64,000 bases of DNA, taken from NCBI GenBank assembly GCA_013822735.1, contig PNKZ01000002.1, positions 186,001 to 250,000 on the forward strand. The letters run 5' to 3'. The notes beneath the pieces were generated by a model that searched no databases, was not told the origin of the DNA, and saw nothing but the letters and a program-made list of their open reading frames with translations. Both the position numbers and the translations under genes were made by a program. This document shows, piece by piece, positions 35,284 to 43,442 of this stretch (positions are counted from its first letter, which is position 1; each line of letters opens with the position of its first letter). This stretch comes from Pirellula sp. GTDB lineage: Bacteria > Planctomycetota > Planctomycetia > Pirellulales > PNKZ01.

Positions 35284-35493
35284 TTAGAGGCGGGTTGCCG
35301 AGAGGATTTCATCTCGGGCTAGGCGCGAGAGCGTGAAGGGGTCGGCGAGGTAGCCTTCTTTTGTTGCGCGGAAGCCTTGTTCGAGGAGCCACTGCTCCAC
35401 CTCGGCTTCGTCCCAATCGCGCGAGGTGTCGGAGTCGCGGAGGTTTTCCAGCAGCACCGGGAAATTGATCGTGACGAGAAACTCTGCGGACAT
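35284..35493 (-). CDS. Small acidic hypothetical protein, 69 aa
   Basis: The protein begins 'MSAEFLVTINFPVLLENLRD' and ends 'ADPFTLSRLARDEILSATRL', with the segment 'EAEVEQWLLEQGFRATKEG' between. It looks like a small folded alpha/beta protein of unknown function. The ATG at 35493 directly abuts a tandem heptamer repeat, so no normal Shine-Dalgarno is present. The protein-like pattern (amphipathic helices, no low complexity) supports coding. Longer in-frame starts only translate the repeat and the GC-rich spacer. Confidence 0.6.
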   Translation of the reverse strand: MSAEFLVTINFPVLLENLRDSDTSRDWDEAEVEQWLLEQGFRATKEGYLADPFTLSRLARDEILSATRL

Positions 35494-35528
35494 GAGTGGT
35501 GAGTGGTGAGTGGTGAGTGGTGAGTGGC
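35494..35528. repeat. Tandem heptamer repeat (GAGTGGT)
   Basis: Five head-to-tail copies of GAGTGGT (the last GAGTGGC) abut the start codon of the 69-residue gene. Similar arrays occur at 52522-52551 and, more weakly, near 58208, so this is a dispersed minisatellite. Confidence 0.8.
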
Positions 35529-35783
35529 GGGCTGGCTTGGGAACGTCGCAGAACTTCGTGTCGCCTCTGCCGGGAAACGTATCAGAAGTTTGTCTAGCGA
35601 GCGAGCGCCCGACGGGCGCGGCCGTGCGAGAAGTCGCTGCCGTCGTCGGCGGAATTTTCGGTGCCGTCGGCGGCAATGAGGGGAATGACCCCGGGAGCGA
35701 TTTTAAAAATCGATGCTTCGGCGGCAACAGACGGAAATGCGAACTAGTTTTGACTGTTGAGTTGCGCTCGTCATCCCATTCGC

Positions 35784-36185
35784 ATGATTGTTACCACTAT
35801 GGTCGACTCGCCTGAACCGAATGCCGCCGATTCCGTGAACTCCTTGCGTCCGAAGCTGCTCGAGGCTTCGCCGCACGGTTACATTCTCATCGTGCATGAT
35901 GAAGCGTCGGACGAGTGGGTCATCGATCTCGACGAGCGGATGGACGGCGTGCTCGTGGCGCAGATTCTCGAAGCATTTCAATCGCAGATGGTCCGCTGTA
36001 TCCAACAGCAGGCGCGCGTGCTCGACGCCGAGGTCGGACAAATTACGGCGGCGCCGATTCCGGCTGCACGGGTGGACGACGCGTTGCCCGACGCTGTGTT
36101 GCCCGGGACTGCGTTGCCCGCCACAGTGTTACCCAACACGGCGTTGCCCGTCATCATGCCGAACGACGGGATCAACGCGCGTTAG
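35784..36185 (+). CDS. Hypothetical protein with C-terminal ALPxT-type tandem repeat, 133 aa
   Basis: I do not recognise a family. The N-terminal 85 residues form a compact domain ('PHGYILIVHDEASDEWVIDLDERMDGVLVAQILEAFQSQMVRCIQ'). The C-terminus consists of tandem units of six residues (DAVLPG, TALPAT, VLPNTALP), encoded by an 18-base repeat around gcgttgcccg. ATG codons at 35784 and 35799 are both possible starts. It converges with the protoglobin gene, 36 bases away. Confidence 0.6.
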   Translation: MIVTTMVDSPEPNAADSVNSLRPKLLEASPHGYILIVHDEASDEWVIDLDERMDGVLVAQILEAFQSQMVRCIQQQARVLDAEVGQITAAPIPAARVDDALPDAVLPGTALPATVLPNTALPVIMPNDGINAR

Positions 36186-36221
36186 TCGGCCGTCGACCGT
36201 GCGTAGCCGGCCCGCGTTTGC

Positions 36222-36818
36222 TTAGGCCGCCGTCGCCGCAACGGCCGCATCCTGGTAGTGGCGATTGATTAAATCGTTTTGCAACCAGAGCAATTTGTTG
36301 AAGGCGCGCAGCGTGCGCACTTCGTGCTCGCGCTCGAGACCCAGGCTGAGAATGGTGCTCGTGAGGGCGTCGGCGACGAAGCCGAGCAGCGCGTTCATTT
36401 GCACGAGCGGCACGTTGAGCTCGGCGGAGCCGGCCTTGGGCGTGTGCATCTTGCCGACCATGTCGAGATAGCCGACCATCTTGCCGTCGTAGGGACGGGT
36501 GACGAGCGCCGCGAGGTACCGGCCGAGATGCTGCTTGCGGTACTGAATCATTTCATGGTCGGGCGTGACTTCGGCGAGCGTGTGCGGCACGGCCCCGTCG
36601 TAGCCTGACTGCCGCGGCAGAAAGTGTCGCCAGGTGGCGTCGTATTGATGGAGCTTGTCGTAGACGGCGTTTACGAGCGTGGGGACCAGCGGAGCAATGG
36701 CCGGAGCCGCGGCGTGGATCGTCGCGATGTCGTCGGCGCCGAAGCCCATGAATGCGGCGAGATACTGGAAGCGGTACCCGAGGTCGGATTCGAGACGTTC
36801 TTCGTTGATGGAGATCAT
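36222..36818 (-). CDS. Protoglobin-domain protein, 198 aa
   Basis: The sequence fits the protoglobin family (PF11563), heme-containing globin relatives: 'ESDLGYRFQYLAAFMGFGADDIATIHAAAPAIAPLVPTLVNAVYDKLHQYDATWRHFL', 'YRKQHLGRYLAALVTRPYDGKMVGYLDMVGKMHT', 'VQMNALLGFVADALTSTILSL' and 'RTLRAFNKLLWLQNDLINRHY'. A histidine in 'RKQHLGRYL' is a candidate proximal ligand. No output domain is fused, so it may bind or detoxify O2 or NO by itself, or signal to a partner. The ATG at 36818 is preceded by GGAGCTCCG; the longer start at 36872 is less likely. Confidence 0.85.
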   Translation of the reverse strand: MISINEERLESDLGYRFQYLAAFMGFGADDIATIHAAAPAIAPLVPTLVNAVYDKLHQYDATWRHFLPRQSGYDGAVPHTLAEVTPDHEMIQYRKQHLGRYLAALVTRPYDGKMVGYLDMVGKMHTPKAGSAELNVPLVQMNALLGFVADALTSTILSLGLEREHEVRTLRAFNKLLWLQNDLINRHYQDAAVAATAA

Positions 36819-36946
36819 GGCCGGAGCTCCGAGGGGAGAAAGTGAATGCGGCAGCTGGTTGATTATGGACAATCGTATCCGATTTCAAGGCAAGGATAGG
36901 ATCGGCAATTATGGATGTCAACATCTTCTTTTCTGCCATGTGGAAA

Positions 36947-36976
36947 GTCGCAGGCTGACGCATATCAGGATGCGCT
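36947..36976. repeat. Dispersed 29-bp repeat, intergenic copy
   Basis: GTCGCAGGCTGACGCATATC followed by AGGATGCGCT occurs here in the spacer upstream of the protoglobin gene. The same sequence with one base changed lies on the minus strand inside the hydrolase gene at 47250-47278. The remaining spacer (36819-37001) shows no gene. Confidence 0.8.
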
Positions 36977-37001
36977 TGGAAAGGCCGGAAATACGGCACT
37001 T

Positions 37002-38369
37002 CTAGAGCAGAAGATCCGCAACCGGATTGCCGGCCGCGACGAGGCGATGGGGCCGCCCGAGCTGGTCGTGGACCATTTGGGTCGGGTCGATGCCGAGTTG
37101 GCCGTAGATCGTCGCCAGGATGTCGCCCGGCACGAGCGGATCGCGAGCCGGGAAGGCGCCGGTCTTGTCGCTCGCCCCGAACTGATGGCCGCCGCGAAAG
37201 CCTCCCCCGCCGAGCATGAGCGAGTAGCAGTAGTTCCAATGATCGCGACCGGCGTTCTTGTTCACGGTCGGCGTCCGGCCGAAGTCGCCGAATACGGCGA
37301 CGATGGTGCGATCCCAGAGGCCGCGATCGACTAAGTCGTCGACGAGGCTGGAACAGGCCGCGTCGAATTGCGGAAGTAGGGTACCTTTGAGCTTGGCGAA
37401 GTTGCCGCCGTGTGTGTCCCAAGTAGCGTTGGCATCGGGGGCCCACGAGATGGTGACGAACCGGGTGCCTGCCTCGACGAGACGCCGGGCGAGCAGCACG
37501 CTCTGGCCGTAGATATTGCGGCCGTAGCGCTCGCGTGCGGCGTCGGGCTCGCGGCCGAGCTCGAGTGCCTGCTGGGCTGCGGACGACGAGAGTAAGTCGA
37601 AGGCCCGCTGCTGGTATTGGTCGTAGGTGCGGCCGGAGTCGCCGAGTGCGGCGGCGTCGTGCCTGCCGAAGCCTGCGAGCAGCGAGCGCCGCGCGGCGAG
37701 CCGCTCGGTCGACATTTCGCCGGGGAGCGCGAGCTCGGGGACGCCGAAATCGGCGGCGTTCGGGTCTTTCAACACAAAGAGCGGATCGTAGCCGCGGCCG
37801 AGGAAACCGCCGAAGAATCCGGGCTGCGGCGGGCCGTTGGCGCCTTCCTTTGTGAGATAGGGCAACACGACCGACGGTACGACATTGGCCGCCGGCGGAC
37901 GGAGCCGGGCCAGCGCGGCGCCGGGGGTCGGGTAATCGGTCGCCGCTTGGCCGACGATCATGTTCGCATCGCCGCGATCGTGGCCGGTGAGGGCCGTATA
38001 CACGGCCAACGCGTGAGCGTTGTTCACGCGATGGTGCATTGACCGCACCACGGTGAAGCGGTGCATCTGCTTTGCAACCTTCGGCAGGTGCTCGCCCACA
38101 TGGTAGCCAGGTACGCTCGTAGCAATCGACTGGAATTCGCCGCGCACGCCGGCGGGCGCGTCGGGCTTGAGGTCCCACATATCCAGATGGCTGGGCCCGC
38201 CGTTGAGGAAGAGCACGATGCAGGCGTCGGCCGCAGGCTTCGCGGCGCTCCCGGCCGCGAATGCTTGTAGACGGAGCAAGTCGGCCAAACCGAGCGCGCC
38301 GATACCTGCGGCGCCGGTTTGCAACCAGCGGCGGCGCGACAGCGTGTTTCGAGGGGGGCGCAGTTCCAT
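37002..38369 (-). CDS. DUF1501 domain protein, Tat-exported, 455 aa
   Basis: A twin-arginine signal (SRRRWLQTGAAGIGALGLAD) is followed by the DUF1501 (PF07394) sulfatase-like fold: 'CIVLFLNGGPSHLDMWDLKPDAPAGVRGEF', 'HLPKVAKQMHRFTVVRSMHH', 'TALTGHDRGDANM', 'RFVTISWAPDANATWDTHGGNF' and 'VFGDFGRTPTVNKNAGRDHWNYCYSLMLGGGGFRGG'. The family has an alkaline-phosphatase-type fold and is usually encoded beside DUF1549/DUF1553 genes; here it stands alone. The ATG at 38369 is preferred to a GTG at 38396. Its enzymatic activity is unknown. Confidence 0.92.
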   Translation of the reverse strand: MELRPPRNTLSRRRWLQTGAAGIGALGLADLLRLQAFAAGSAAKPAADACIVLFLNGGPSHLDMWDLKPDAPAGVRGEFQSIATSVPGYHVGEHLPKVAKQMHRFTVVRSMHHRVNNAHALAVYTALTGHDRGDANMIVGQAATDYPTPGAALARLRPPAANVVPSVVLPYLTKEGANGPPQPGFFGGFLGRGYDPLFVLKDPNAADFGVPELALPGEMSTERLAARRSLLAGFGRHDAAALGDSGRTYDQYQQRAFDLLSSSAAQQALELGREPDAARERYGRNIYGQSVLLARRLVEAGTRFVTISWAPDANATWDTHGGNFAKLKGTLLPQFDAACSSLVDDLVDRGLWDRTIVAVFGDFGRTPTVNKNAGRDHWNYCYSLMLGGGGFRGGHQFGASDKTGAFPARDPLVPGDILATIYGQLGIDPTQMVHDQLGRPHRLVAAGNPVADLLL

Positions 38370-38636
38370 AAGACGACGTTGATCATCCGACGGCACCCGC
38401 AGGCTGTCAAATTTTTTGCACCACGCCGCTGACGCCTAACCGCACACCGCTGTGGCGGGGCGCGAGCCGGTTTATCCGCTCCAAACGTCCTAGGGCACAC
38501 CAAGTCCGATCGGAAAGCCGACGTGCGCGACGAATCGATTAGTCGCAACCTATCATTTTCTATGACGAGGACGGGAACGCGGCACATTGCCGGTGTTTGT
38601 GAATGCGCGCCTCAAAAGAAGTTGCGGGTACAAGTC

Positions 38637-39296
38637 ATGTCGCAAGTAGAAGCAGTCAAGTCGCGTGAAGCGATGCGCTTTGAAATCTTGGGCGATCGCC
38701 AAGCGACGCTCGAGATCGAGCCGGTTGATCTCCATAGCGAAGCTTCGCTGCTCGCCGCGCGGCTGGTGAATTTGTCGTCGAAGGGAGCCAAGCTCTCGGT
38801 GTCGGAAGACCTCCCGCGAAATCGCGCGATTCGCATGAAGCTGGCCGTCGACGAACTAGGCCTCAGCTTCTATTTGGCCACTCGCGTTTGTTGGACGACG
38901 AAGGGGGAAAACGGTTCTTGGTTTGTCGGTTGTGAACTCTCGCCGAACGTTCCGGAGTCGATCCTCAAGCACGTCACCGAAGGGGGCCGGCTCGAACGTC
39001 GCGAAGACGATCGTCGTCCGGTCGTTCACGAAGTGGGCGTTTGCCGTAAGACCATGTTTCGCACGAAGGAAGACCTCGGCGTACTTCGCAATTTTGCGTC
39101 CGGCGGAATGTGCGTGTCGACCACCGCGCCGGCCAAGCTCGGCGAGAAGTTGGCGATGCGGTTCGGGCGGCTCGCGGAAATTCCGCTGGTCGAGGTCGTC
39201 GTCCGCTGGCAGATGCAGCAGGGGGAGCACTACCTCATCGGCTGTGAATACGCCGATCCGGGAAGCTTTGCCATGCTCAATTCCCTGCTGAAATAG
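38637..39296 (+). CDS. Protein with tandem PilZ domains, 219 aa
   Basis: Two PilZ-type domains are visible. The first (about 10-115) has 'REAMRFEILG' and 'ARLVNLSSKGAKLSV'; the second (about 120-215) has 'ERREDDRRPVVHEV' (RxxxR-like) and 'RNFASGGMCVST' (the [DN]xSxxG motif), then 'RFGRLAEIPLVEVVVRW'. The second domain is the better candidate to bind cyclic di-GMP; the first lacks a perfect RxxxR. It lies in a group with an HD-GYP protein and another PilZ protein. The ATG at 38637 starts just before the domain and is preferred to 38523. Confidence 0.85.
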   Translation: MSQVEAVKSREAMRFEILGDRQATLEIEPVDLHSEASLLAARLVNLSSKGAKLSVSEDLPRNRAIRMKLAVDELGLSFYLATRVCWTTKGENGSWFVGCELSPNVPESILKHVTEGGRLERREDDRRPVVHEVGVCRKTMFRTKEDLGVLRNFASGGMCVSTTAPAKLGEKLAMRFGRLAEIPLVEVVVRWQMQQGEHYLIGCEYADPGSFAMLNSLLK

Positions 39297-39380
39297 CCGC
39301 AGCCGGGCCGCTTCGAACTGCCCGGTATTGACCTCGCTCCCCGCCGGCACCTACTCTTCCGCCGGCAGCGTTCCGCGGAA

Positions 39381-40844
39381 ATGGAATTCCTCCGGCCTAC
39401 GATGGATCGACACTCCACCTCAACGTCGTCGCAGGTACGTCCGACGACAGCGTACTTCGTAACGCTAATGCGCGAGCTATGCACTAGTCGCGTAGCGCCG
39501 GCCGGCGTGGTATTGGTGACGGTACTGTTGCCAATTCTGTTCGTCTCCCGCGGTGAACATAGTGAATGGAACAATTGTTTCGTCGTTGCAGCCCGGCATA
39601 TGGCGGCGAACGAAACGATCCACGGCCCCGGCGCATACTATGCCTATCCGCCTTGCATGGCGTGGCTTGCCGTACCACTCGCGCTGTTGCCGCTGCCGGT
39701 ATCGCTTTTCCTTTGGTCGCTCGTCAATATTGCCGCCGTCATTACGTCGTTCGTCTGTTGTTGGCGATTGATGAACGGACCGCAGCTAACGAAGCTCGAG
39801 TCCCCTTGGGTCGCCGTCTATTGGCTCGGGCTGCTGCTCTCGTTGCGCTGGGTCGTGTCGTCACTCGAGCACCAGCAATTCGATACGGTAATTACCGCTC
39901 TGCTGCTCGCGGGCTGTTGGGCGATTGCCCAAGGCCGCGACTTGCGCGCCGGAGTACTCATCGGGCTCGCGGCCTCGATGAAATGTACGCCGTTATTGTT
40001 TGTGCCCTATCTGATCTGGCGCGGACGGTTTCGTGCCGCACTAGTTGTTCCGGCGGCAACCGTGGTTTTCAATCTGCTGCCCGACCTTTGCTTTCCGAAA
40101 GCGGAAGGAGGGCTCTACGTCGTCGATTGGTGGCGGCAGTTTCTCGTCGGGCTCCAAGACAGCGCGCCGGGCCATTGGCACACGTCGATCCAACTCAACC
40201 AGTCGCTGGCCGGCTTCTTCAATCGGTTGCTCGGCATGCGTCAATACGGTCTCTTGGCAGATCTCACGTTTGTGCAGTTCGATCCCGCGGACAAGAGCTG
40301 GATTAAGTTGCTCACCTATAGCGCCGACGTACTCCTGGTCCTGATCACCTTGGGAATCGCTCGACGCCCATTCGCGGCCCCTGCTCCCTTACTTGATAGA
40401 AGATTCGCTTACCCCCAATCCTCCGGCCCGCTAGTTCACCCTCTTTGGGGCGTCGAGTTCGGCGCGCTCCTCACGCTCATGTTGTTGCTGAGCCCGATGA
40501 GCGGCAAGGCGCACTACGTCGCCCTTTGGTTGCCGACGTTATTGATCGCCCGGCATTGTGTCGAGCGTCCGACGCGCTTTCGCATCGGACTCGTCGCCTT
40601 CCTGCTGATTACCGGTACGCTCACTTCCAAAGGCTTCACCGGTCGCACGCTCGGCGACTTGACGCTCACGCTCGGCTTACCGACGCTCAATGCGTTCGCC
40701 ACGCTCGCGGGCATGTGGGAACTGCACGCGGCCATGCGTCGCAAGCCGTTCACGGCCGCCGCGCAGGGCACCCGTACAACAGTCCCCGCGCCGCTCGGCC
40801 GGGCTTTTCAACGCCGTGTAGCGAAATTCACCAAATCCGACTAA
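39381..40844 (+). CDS. GT87/DUF2029-like polytopic membrane glycosyltransferase, 487 aa
   Basis: The protein has about ten membrane segments and the features of the GT87 (DUF2029) polyprenol-sugar-dependent mannosyltransferase family: 'EWNNCFVVAARHMAANETIHGPGAYYAYPPCMAWLAVPLALLP', 'AVYWLGLLLSLRWVVSSLEHQQFDTVITALLLAGCWAI' and 'GVLIGLAASMKCTPLLFVPYLIWRGRFRAA'. The paired aspartate/glutamate and 'YPP' in the first loop fit a GT-C fold. It would transfer a sugar on the outer face of the membrane. It sits between two c-di-GMP type genes, so control of an exported glycan is a reasonable inference. ATG 39402 is an alternative start. Confidence 0.82.
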   Translation: MEFLRPTMDRHSTSTSSQVRPTTAYFVTLMRELCTSRVAPAGVVLVTVLLPILFVSRGEHSEWNNCFVVAARHMAANETIHGPGAYYAYPPCMAWLAVPLALLPLPVSLFLWSLVNIAAVITSFVCCWRLMNGPQLTKLESPWVAVYWLGLLLSLRWVVSSLEHQQFDTVITALLLAGCWAIAQGRDLRAGVLIGLAASMKCTPLLFVPYLIWRGRFRAALVVPAATVVFNLLPDLCFPKAEGGLYVVDWWRQFLVGLQDSAPGHWHTSIQLNQSLAGFFNRLLGMRQYGLLADLTFVQFDPADKSWIKLLTYSADVLLVLITLGIARRPFAAPAPLLDRRFAYPQSSGPLVHPLWGVEFGALLTLMLLLSPMSGKAHYVALWLPTLLIARHCVERPTRFRIGLVAFLLITGTLTSKGFTGRTLGDLTLTLGLPTLNAFATLAGMWELHAAMRRKPFTAAAQGTRTTVPAPLGRAFQRRVAKFTKSD

Positions 40845-41154
40845 GAACAGGTCGCCTCGGTCAAGCGACGGCGGCCGTTCAAAGTGTTCGTGAAATCGCC
40901 GGACGGATACCCGGGCGGCCGACGTTCCTTATGTACGGCGAAAGTAGCGCCGACGTACGGCATCGATGCGAATGTTGATTTATGTCAACATTGATCCGCT
41001 AAATCCACTCCCCGCGACCGGGCGTCCGTGGTTTGCCGAGGCAGCCTTCCATCTCCGACGCCGACGATACGCGCGTGAGGTAAGGTTGGAGTATCGGTTG
41101 CGATTCCACCAAGAGCTGCCGGCCAACACTTCGTTTTTGTCGGAATCCGTGTCC

Positions 41155-42138
41155 ATGTTATCGAACCAGCACAGTGACGATACGGAGCTCGATCTGACGC
41201 CGGTTCGCATCTTGGCGCTCTATCCCCCGGTGAACATCGACGTCGATCTATACTTGCCGGAGTCGAAAGGGCGAGCGACATGTCTCTATGCTTCGGCCGG
41301 CAACTCGCCGAAAGCGACCGACCTCGACAAGCTTTGTGCTCGGGGCATCTTCTCACTACTCGTGCCTCGCGCTCAAGCCCGGACGCTTCGGGCACAATTG
41401 CGAAGTTTATCCGCCTCAAGCGAGCAGCTGGCCCCGAGTGTTCGACTCGAGTGCGCGCGCGAGGCGGTGAAAGAAGATTTTGCGAGGGCTTGGTGCGAGA
41501 AACTCCCCATTGCTCTCGTAAAGCATGCGGCGGATTTTAGCCAGCAAGTAGTCGACGTTTGTCGTAGCCGCGATGAAATGGTGTCTGCCCTAGCATCGCT
41601 GGCCGCTCACGATCGCGATACGTTCGCGCATATTTCCAACGTCTGCGTTTACTCGATCTTTCTGGCTCGCAGCGCCGGGATCAATGACGACGAACAGCTC
41701 CTGCGAATTGGGCAGGCCGGTTTGCTGCACGATATCGGTAAGCGGCTGATCCGTACGGATATTCTTCAGAAGCCCGGTCCGCTGACGGACGATGAGCGCC
41801 GAGAGATCAACCAACACCCGCGATTAGGATTCGAAGAATTAGCCGGATTGCCGAACCTCACGCGCGATCAACTTTTGACGGTTTATCAGCACCATGAACG
41901 ACTCGACGGCAGCGGTTACCCCGTGGGCCTTGTGGGTGACGAAATCTGCGAGATGGCGCAGTTGTGCGCCGTGGTCGACGTGTTTGACGCGTTCACGGCT
42001 CGACGTAGTTATCGACAGGCGGTTTGCATTGAGGACGCACTAGCGACCATTCGTCGAGGGGCGGGCATTCACTTTTCCGCGGAGTATGTGGAATGTTGGA
42101 CGGAACTCGTCGCTCGGACGACTCCCTTGCCCGTGTAG
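41155..42138 (+). CDS. HD-GYP domain phosphodiesterase, 327 aa
   Basis: The N-terminal 130 residues ('TPVRILALYPPVNIDVDLYL') are a DUF3391-like region. The HD-GYP domain follows with 'HISNVCVYSIFLAR' (H159), 'AGLLHDIGK' (HD 192-193), 'HPRLGFEEL' (H221) and 'HHERLDGSGYP' (246-256), a full set of metal and GYP residues. Such enzymes hydrolyse cyclic di-GMP. The longer reading from 40966 adds 63 residues of low resemblance, so the ATG at 41155 is preferred. The next PilZ gene overlaps its end, so the two are co-transcribed. Confidence 0.9.
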   Translation: MLSNQHSDDTELDLTPVRILALYPPVNIDVDLYLPESKGRATCLYASAGNSPKATDLDKLCARGIFSLLVPRAQARTLRAQLRSLSASSEQLAPSVRLECAREAVKEDFARAWCEKLPIALVKHAADFSQQVVDVCRSRDEMVSALASLAAHDRDTFAHISNVCVYSIFLARSAGINDDEQLLRIGQAGLLHDIGKRLIRTDILQKPGPLTDDERREINQHPRLGFEELAGLPNLTRDQLLTVYQHHERLDGSGYPVGLVGDEICEMAQLCAVVDVFDAFTARRSYRQAVCIEDALATIRRGAGIHFSAEYVECWTELVARTTPLPV

Positions 42139-42515
42139 CGGTCGAACAACCGATCGCCGACGGCGTACGTGCGCAATTGCCCGAGGATTTCTTCTTGAAG
42201 CACGGCGATGTGCCGAGCAAGGAATCCGAACGCAGGCGTTTCGCGCGGCGCTATTATCGCGTTCCGGCACGCGCGAAGTTGCTCGGGCTGCCGCCGCTCT
42301 TTCCTCGCCACGGCCAGTGCGCGGCGGCGTATTTGTCGGACTTTTCGCGCGGAGGAGTGGCGTTCTTCTGCGACCGGCAGCTGTTTCCCGGTGAAAGCGT
42401 GGAACTGGAATTTCCGCGCGTGGGCTTTCGCACTGTCGTTGTAAAGCGTTGCCGACGGCTGACTGCGGGATGTTTTGAGATCGGTTGTACGTTCGGCAAG
42501 TCGAGCAATTCGTGA
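42093..42515 (+). CDS. Single-domain PilZ protein, 140 aa
   Basis: The PilZ motifs are 'ERRRFARRYYRVPARAKLL' (RxxxR at about 49-53) and 'YLSDFSRGGVAFFCDRQLFPGE' ([DN]xSxxG). The remainder ('VELEFPRVGFRTVVVKRCRRL', 'CFEIGCTFG') completes the small beta-barrel that binds cyclic di-GMP. The ATG at 42093 overlaps the HD-GYP gene by 46 bases; a later start is possible because the first 45 residues lie outside the domain. It is likely to read the signal that the HD-GYP enzyme removes. Confidence 0.82.
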   Translation: MLDGTRRSDDSLARVAVEQPIADGVRAQLPEDFFLKHGDVPSKESERRRFARRYYRVPARAKLLGLPPLFPRHGQCAAAYLSDFSRGGVAFFCDRQLFPGESVELEFPRVGFRTVVVKRCRRLTAGCFEIGCTFGKSSNS

Positions 42516-42545
42516 CGAGACTCTGCGATCGTAACCTGCGGTCAG

Positions 42546-43157
42546 TTAGCGCGAAAGCAACTCGATCACCGCACCGACGCTGACCGGCAAGCTGATTTCA
42601 TCGGGTAGCGGGACACGTTCGACGTGAATCGTAAGCCGCGCCAAATCAACGCGCAAGAACGCGGGTACCTCGTTCTCGGCCATGCCGGCATTCGAGCCGT
42701 AAAGCTGCTGCAACGGGCCGCGCGCTTTCACGTGGATCATGTCGCCCGGCTTCATTAGACGCGAAGCGATATCGCACTTCATCCAGTTGACGAGGAAGTG
42801 GCCGTGCCCGATGCCCTGCCGCGCTTGGGGGCGCGTGGCGGTGAGGCCGCCGCGACGAACGATGTTGTCCATGCGTAGTTCGCACATGATCAGCAGGTTC
42901 TCGCCGATGTTGCCCGGAAGCCGCATTGCTTCGTGATAAAGTCGGCGAAGTTGGCGCTCGCTGAGGCCGTAGAAGTACTTGATCTTCTGCTTCTCGAGCA
43001 TCCCTTTGCCGTAGTCGGAGAGTTTACCGCGGCGTTGATGCATGCCCGGCATGCTATCGCTCCGTCGATCGAAGGCTTTGCGAGCGCCGTTGCTTTCGAA
43101 GATCATTGTGCCGAGACGTCGATTGATGCGGACCTTCGGGCCGGTGTAGTGTCCCAT
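42546..43157 (-). CDS. rpsD: 30S ribosomal protein S4, 203 aa
   Basis: The sequence is a standard S4: 'MGHYTGPKVRINRRLGTMIFES', 'QRRGKLSDYGKGMLEKQKIKYFYGLSERQLRRLYHEA', 'LLIMCELRMDNIVRRGGLTATRPQARQGIGHGHFLVN' (the S4 RNA-binding domain). The N-terminus lacks zinc-binding cysteines, as in C-minus paralogues. S4 nucleates assembly of the small subunit body. It lies alone here rather than in the alpha operon, as in other planctomycetes. It converges with the PilZ gene, 30 bases away. Confidence 0.97.
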   Translation of the reverse strand: MGHYTGPKVRINRRLGTMIFESNGARKAFDRRSDSMPGMHQRRGKLSDYGKGMLEKQKIKYFYGLSERQLRRLYHEAMRLPGNIGENLLIMCELRMDNIVRRGGLTATRPQARQGIGHGHFLVNWMKCDIASRLMKPGDMIHVKARGPLQQLYGSNAGMAENEVPAFLRVDLARLTIHVERVPLPDEISLPVSVGAVIELLSR

Positions 43158-43224
43158 GATGCGTCCTTGTCTAAAAATTACGCCGCGGCCGGCTCGAATG
43201 TCGCGCTGCCGCGGGGGGGGGTAA

Positions 43225-43440
43225 TTAGTGAGGGGAGTTGGTCAAACGGCGATCGTGCAGCGCCGCGAGTAACCGCAATTGCTCGCTGCGACGTGCGGCC
43301 ATTCGCGCCTGATTTGGAGCGCGTCGTATAACCGACTTGAAGCGGGCCGCGGCCGAGCACGCGACGGGCCAGAGCGTGAATCCGGCAGCCATCGCCGCAG
43401 CGATGCCGAAATGCAGGAGGATGAGTCGTGCGACGTGCAT
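43225..43440 (-). CDS. Small single-pass membrane protein, 71 aa
   Basis: The protein starts 'MHVARLILLHFGIAAAMAAG', one N-terminal hydrophobic segment, and ends in a basic tail ('RRAPNQARMAARRSEQLRLLAAL'). Its ATG follows the stop of the TPR gene by two bases, which strongly suggests a coupled real gene. No family is recognised. By position it is the third gene of the hemP operon. A run of nine G at 43213-43221 lies just beyond its stop. Confidence 0.6.
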   Translation of the reverse strand: MHVARLILLHFGIAAAMAAGFTLWPVACSAAARFKSVIRRAPNQARMAARRSEQLRLLAALHDRRLTNSPH

Positions 43441-43442
43441 GG

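Noticed and set aside
36553-38178. A 541-codon Arg-rich frame on the minus strand overlapping the DUF1501 and protoglobin genes
   Set aside because: It is out of frame with two well-recognised proteins and consists of Arg/Ala-rich shadow sequence typical of high-GC DNA.
43213-43221. Run of nine G as a phase-variable tract
   Set aside because: It lies after the stop of the small membrane protein, not in a reading frame or between recognisable promoter elements.
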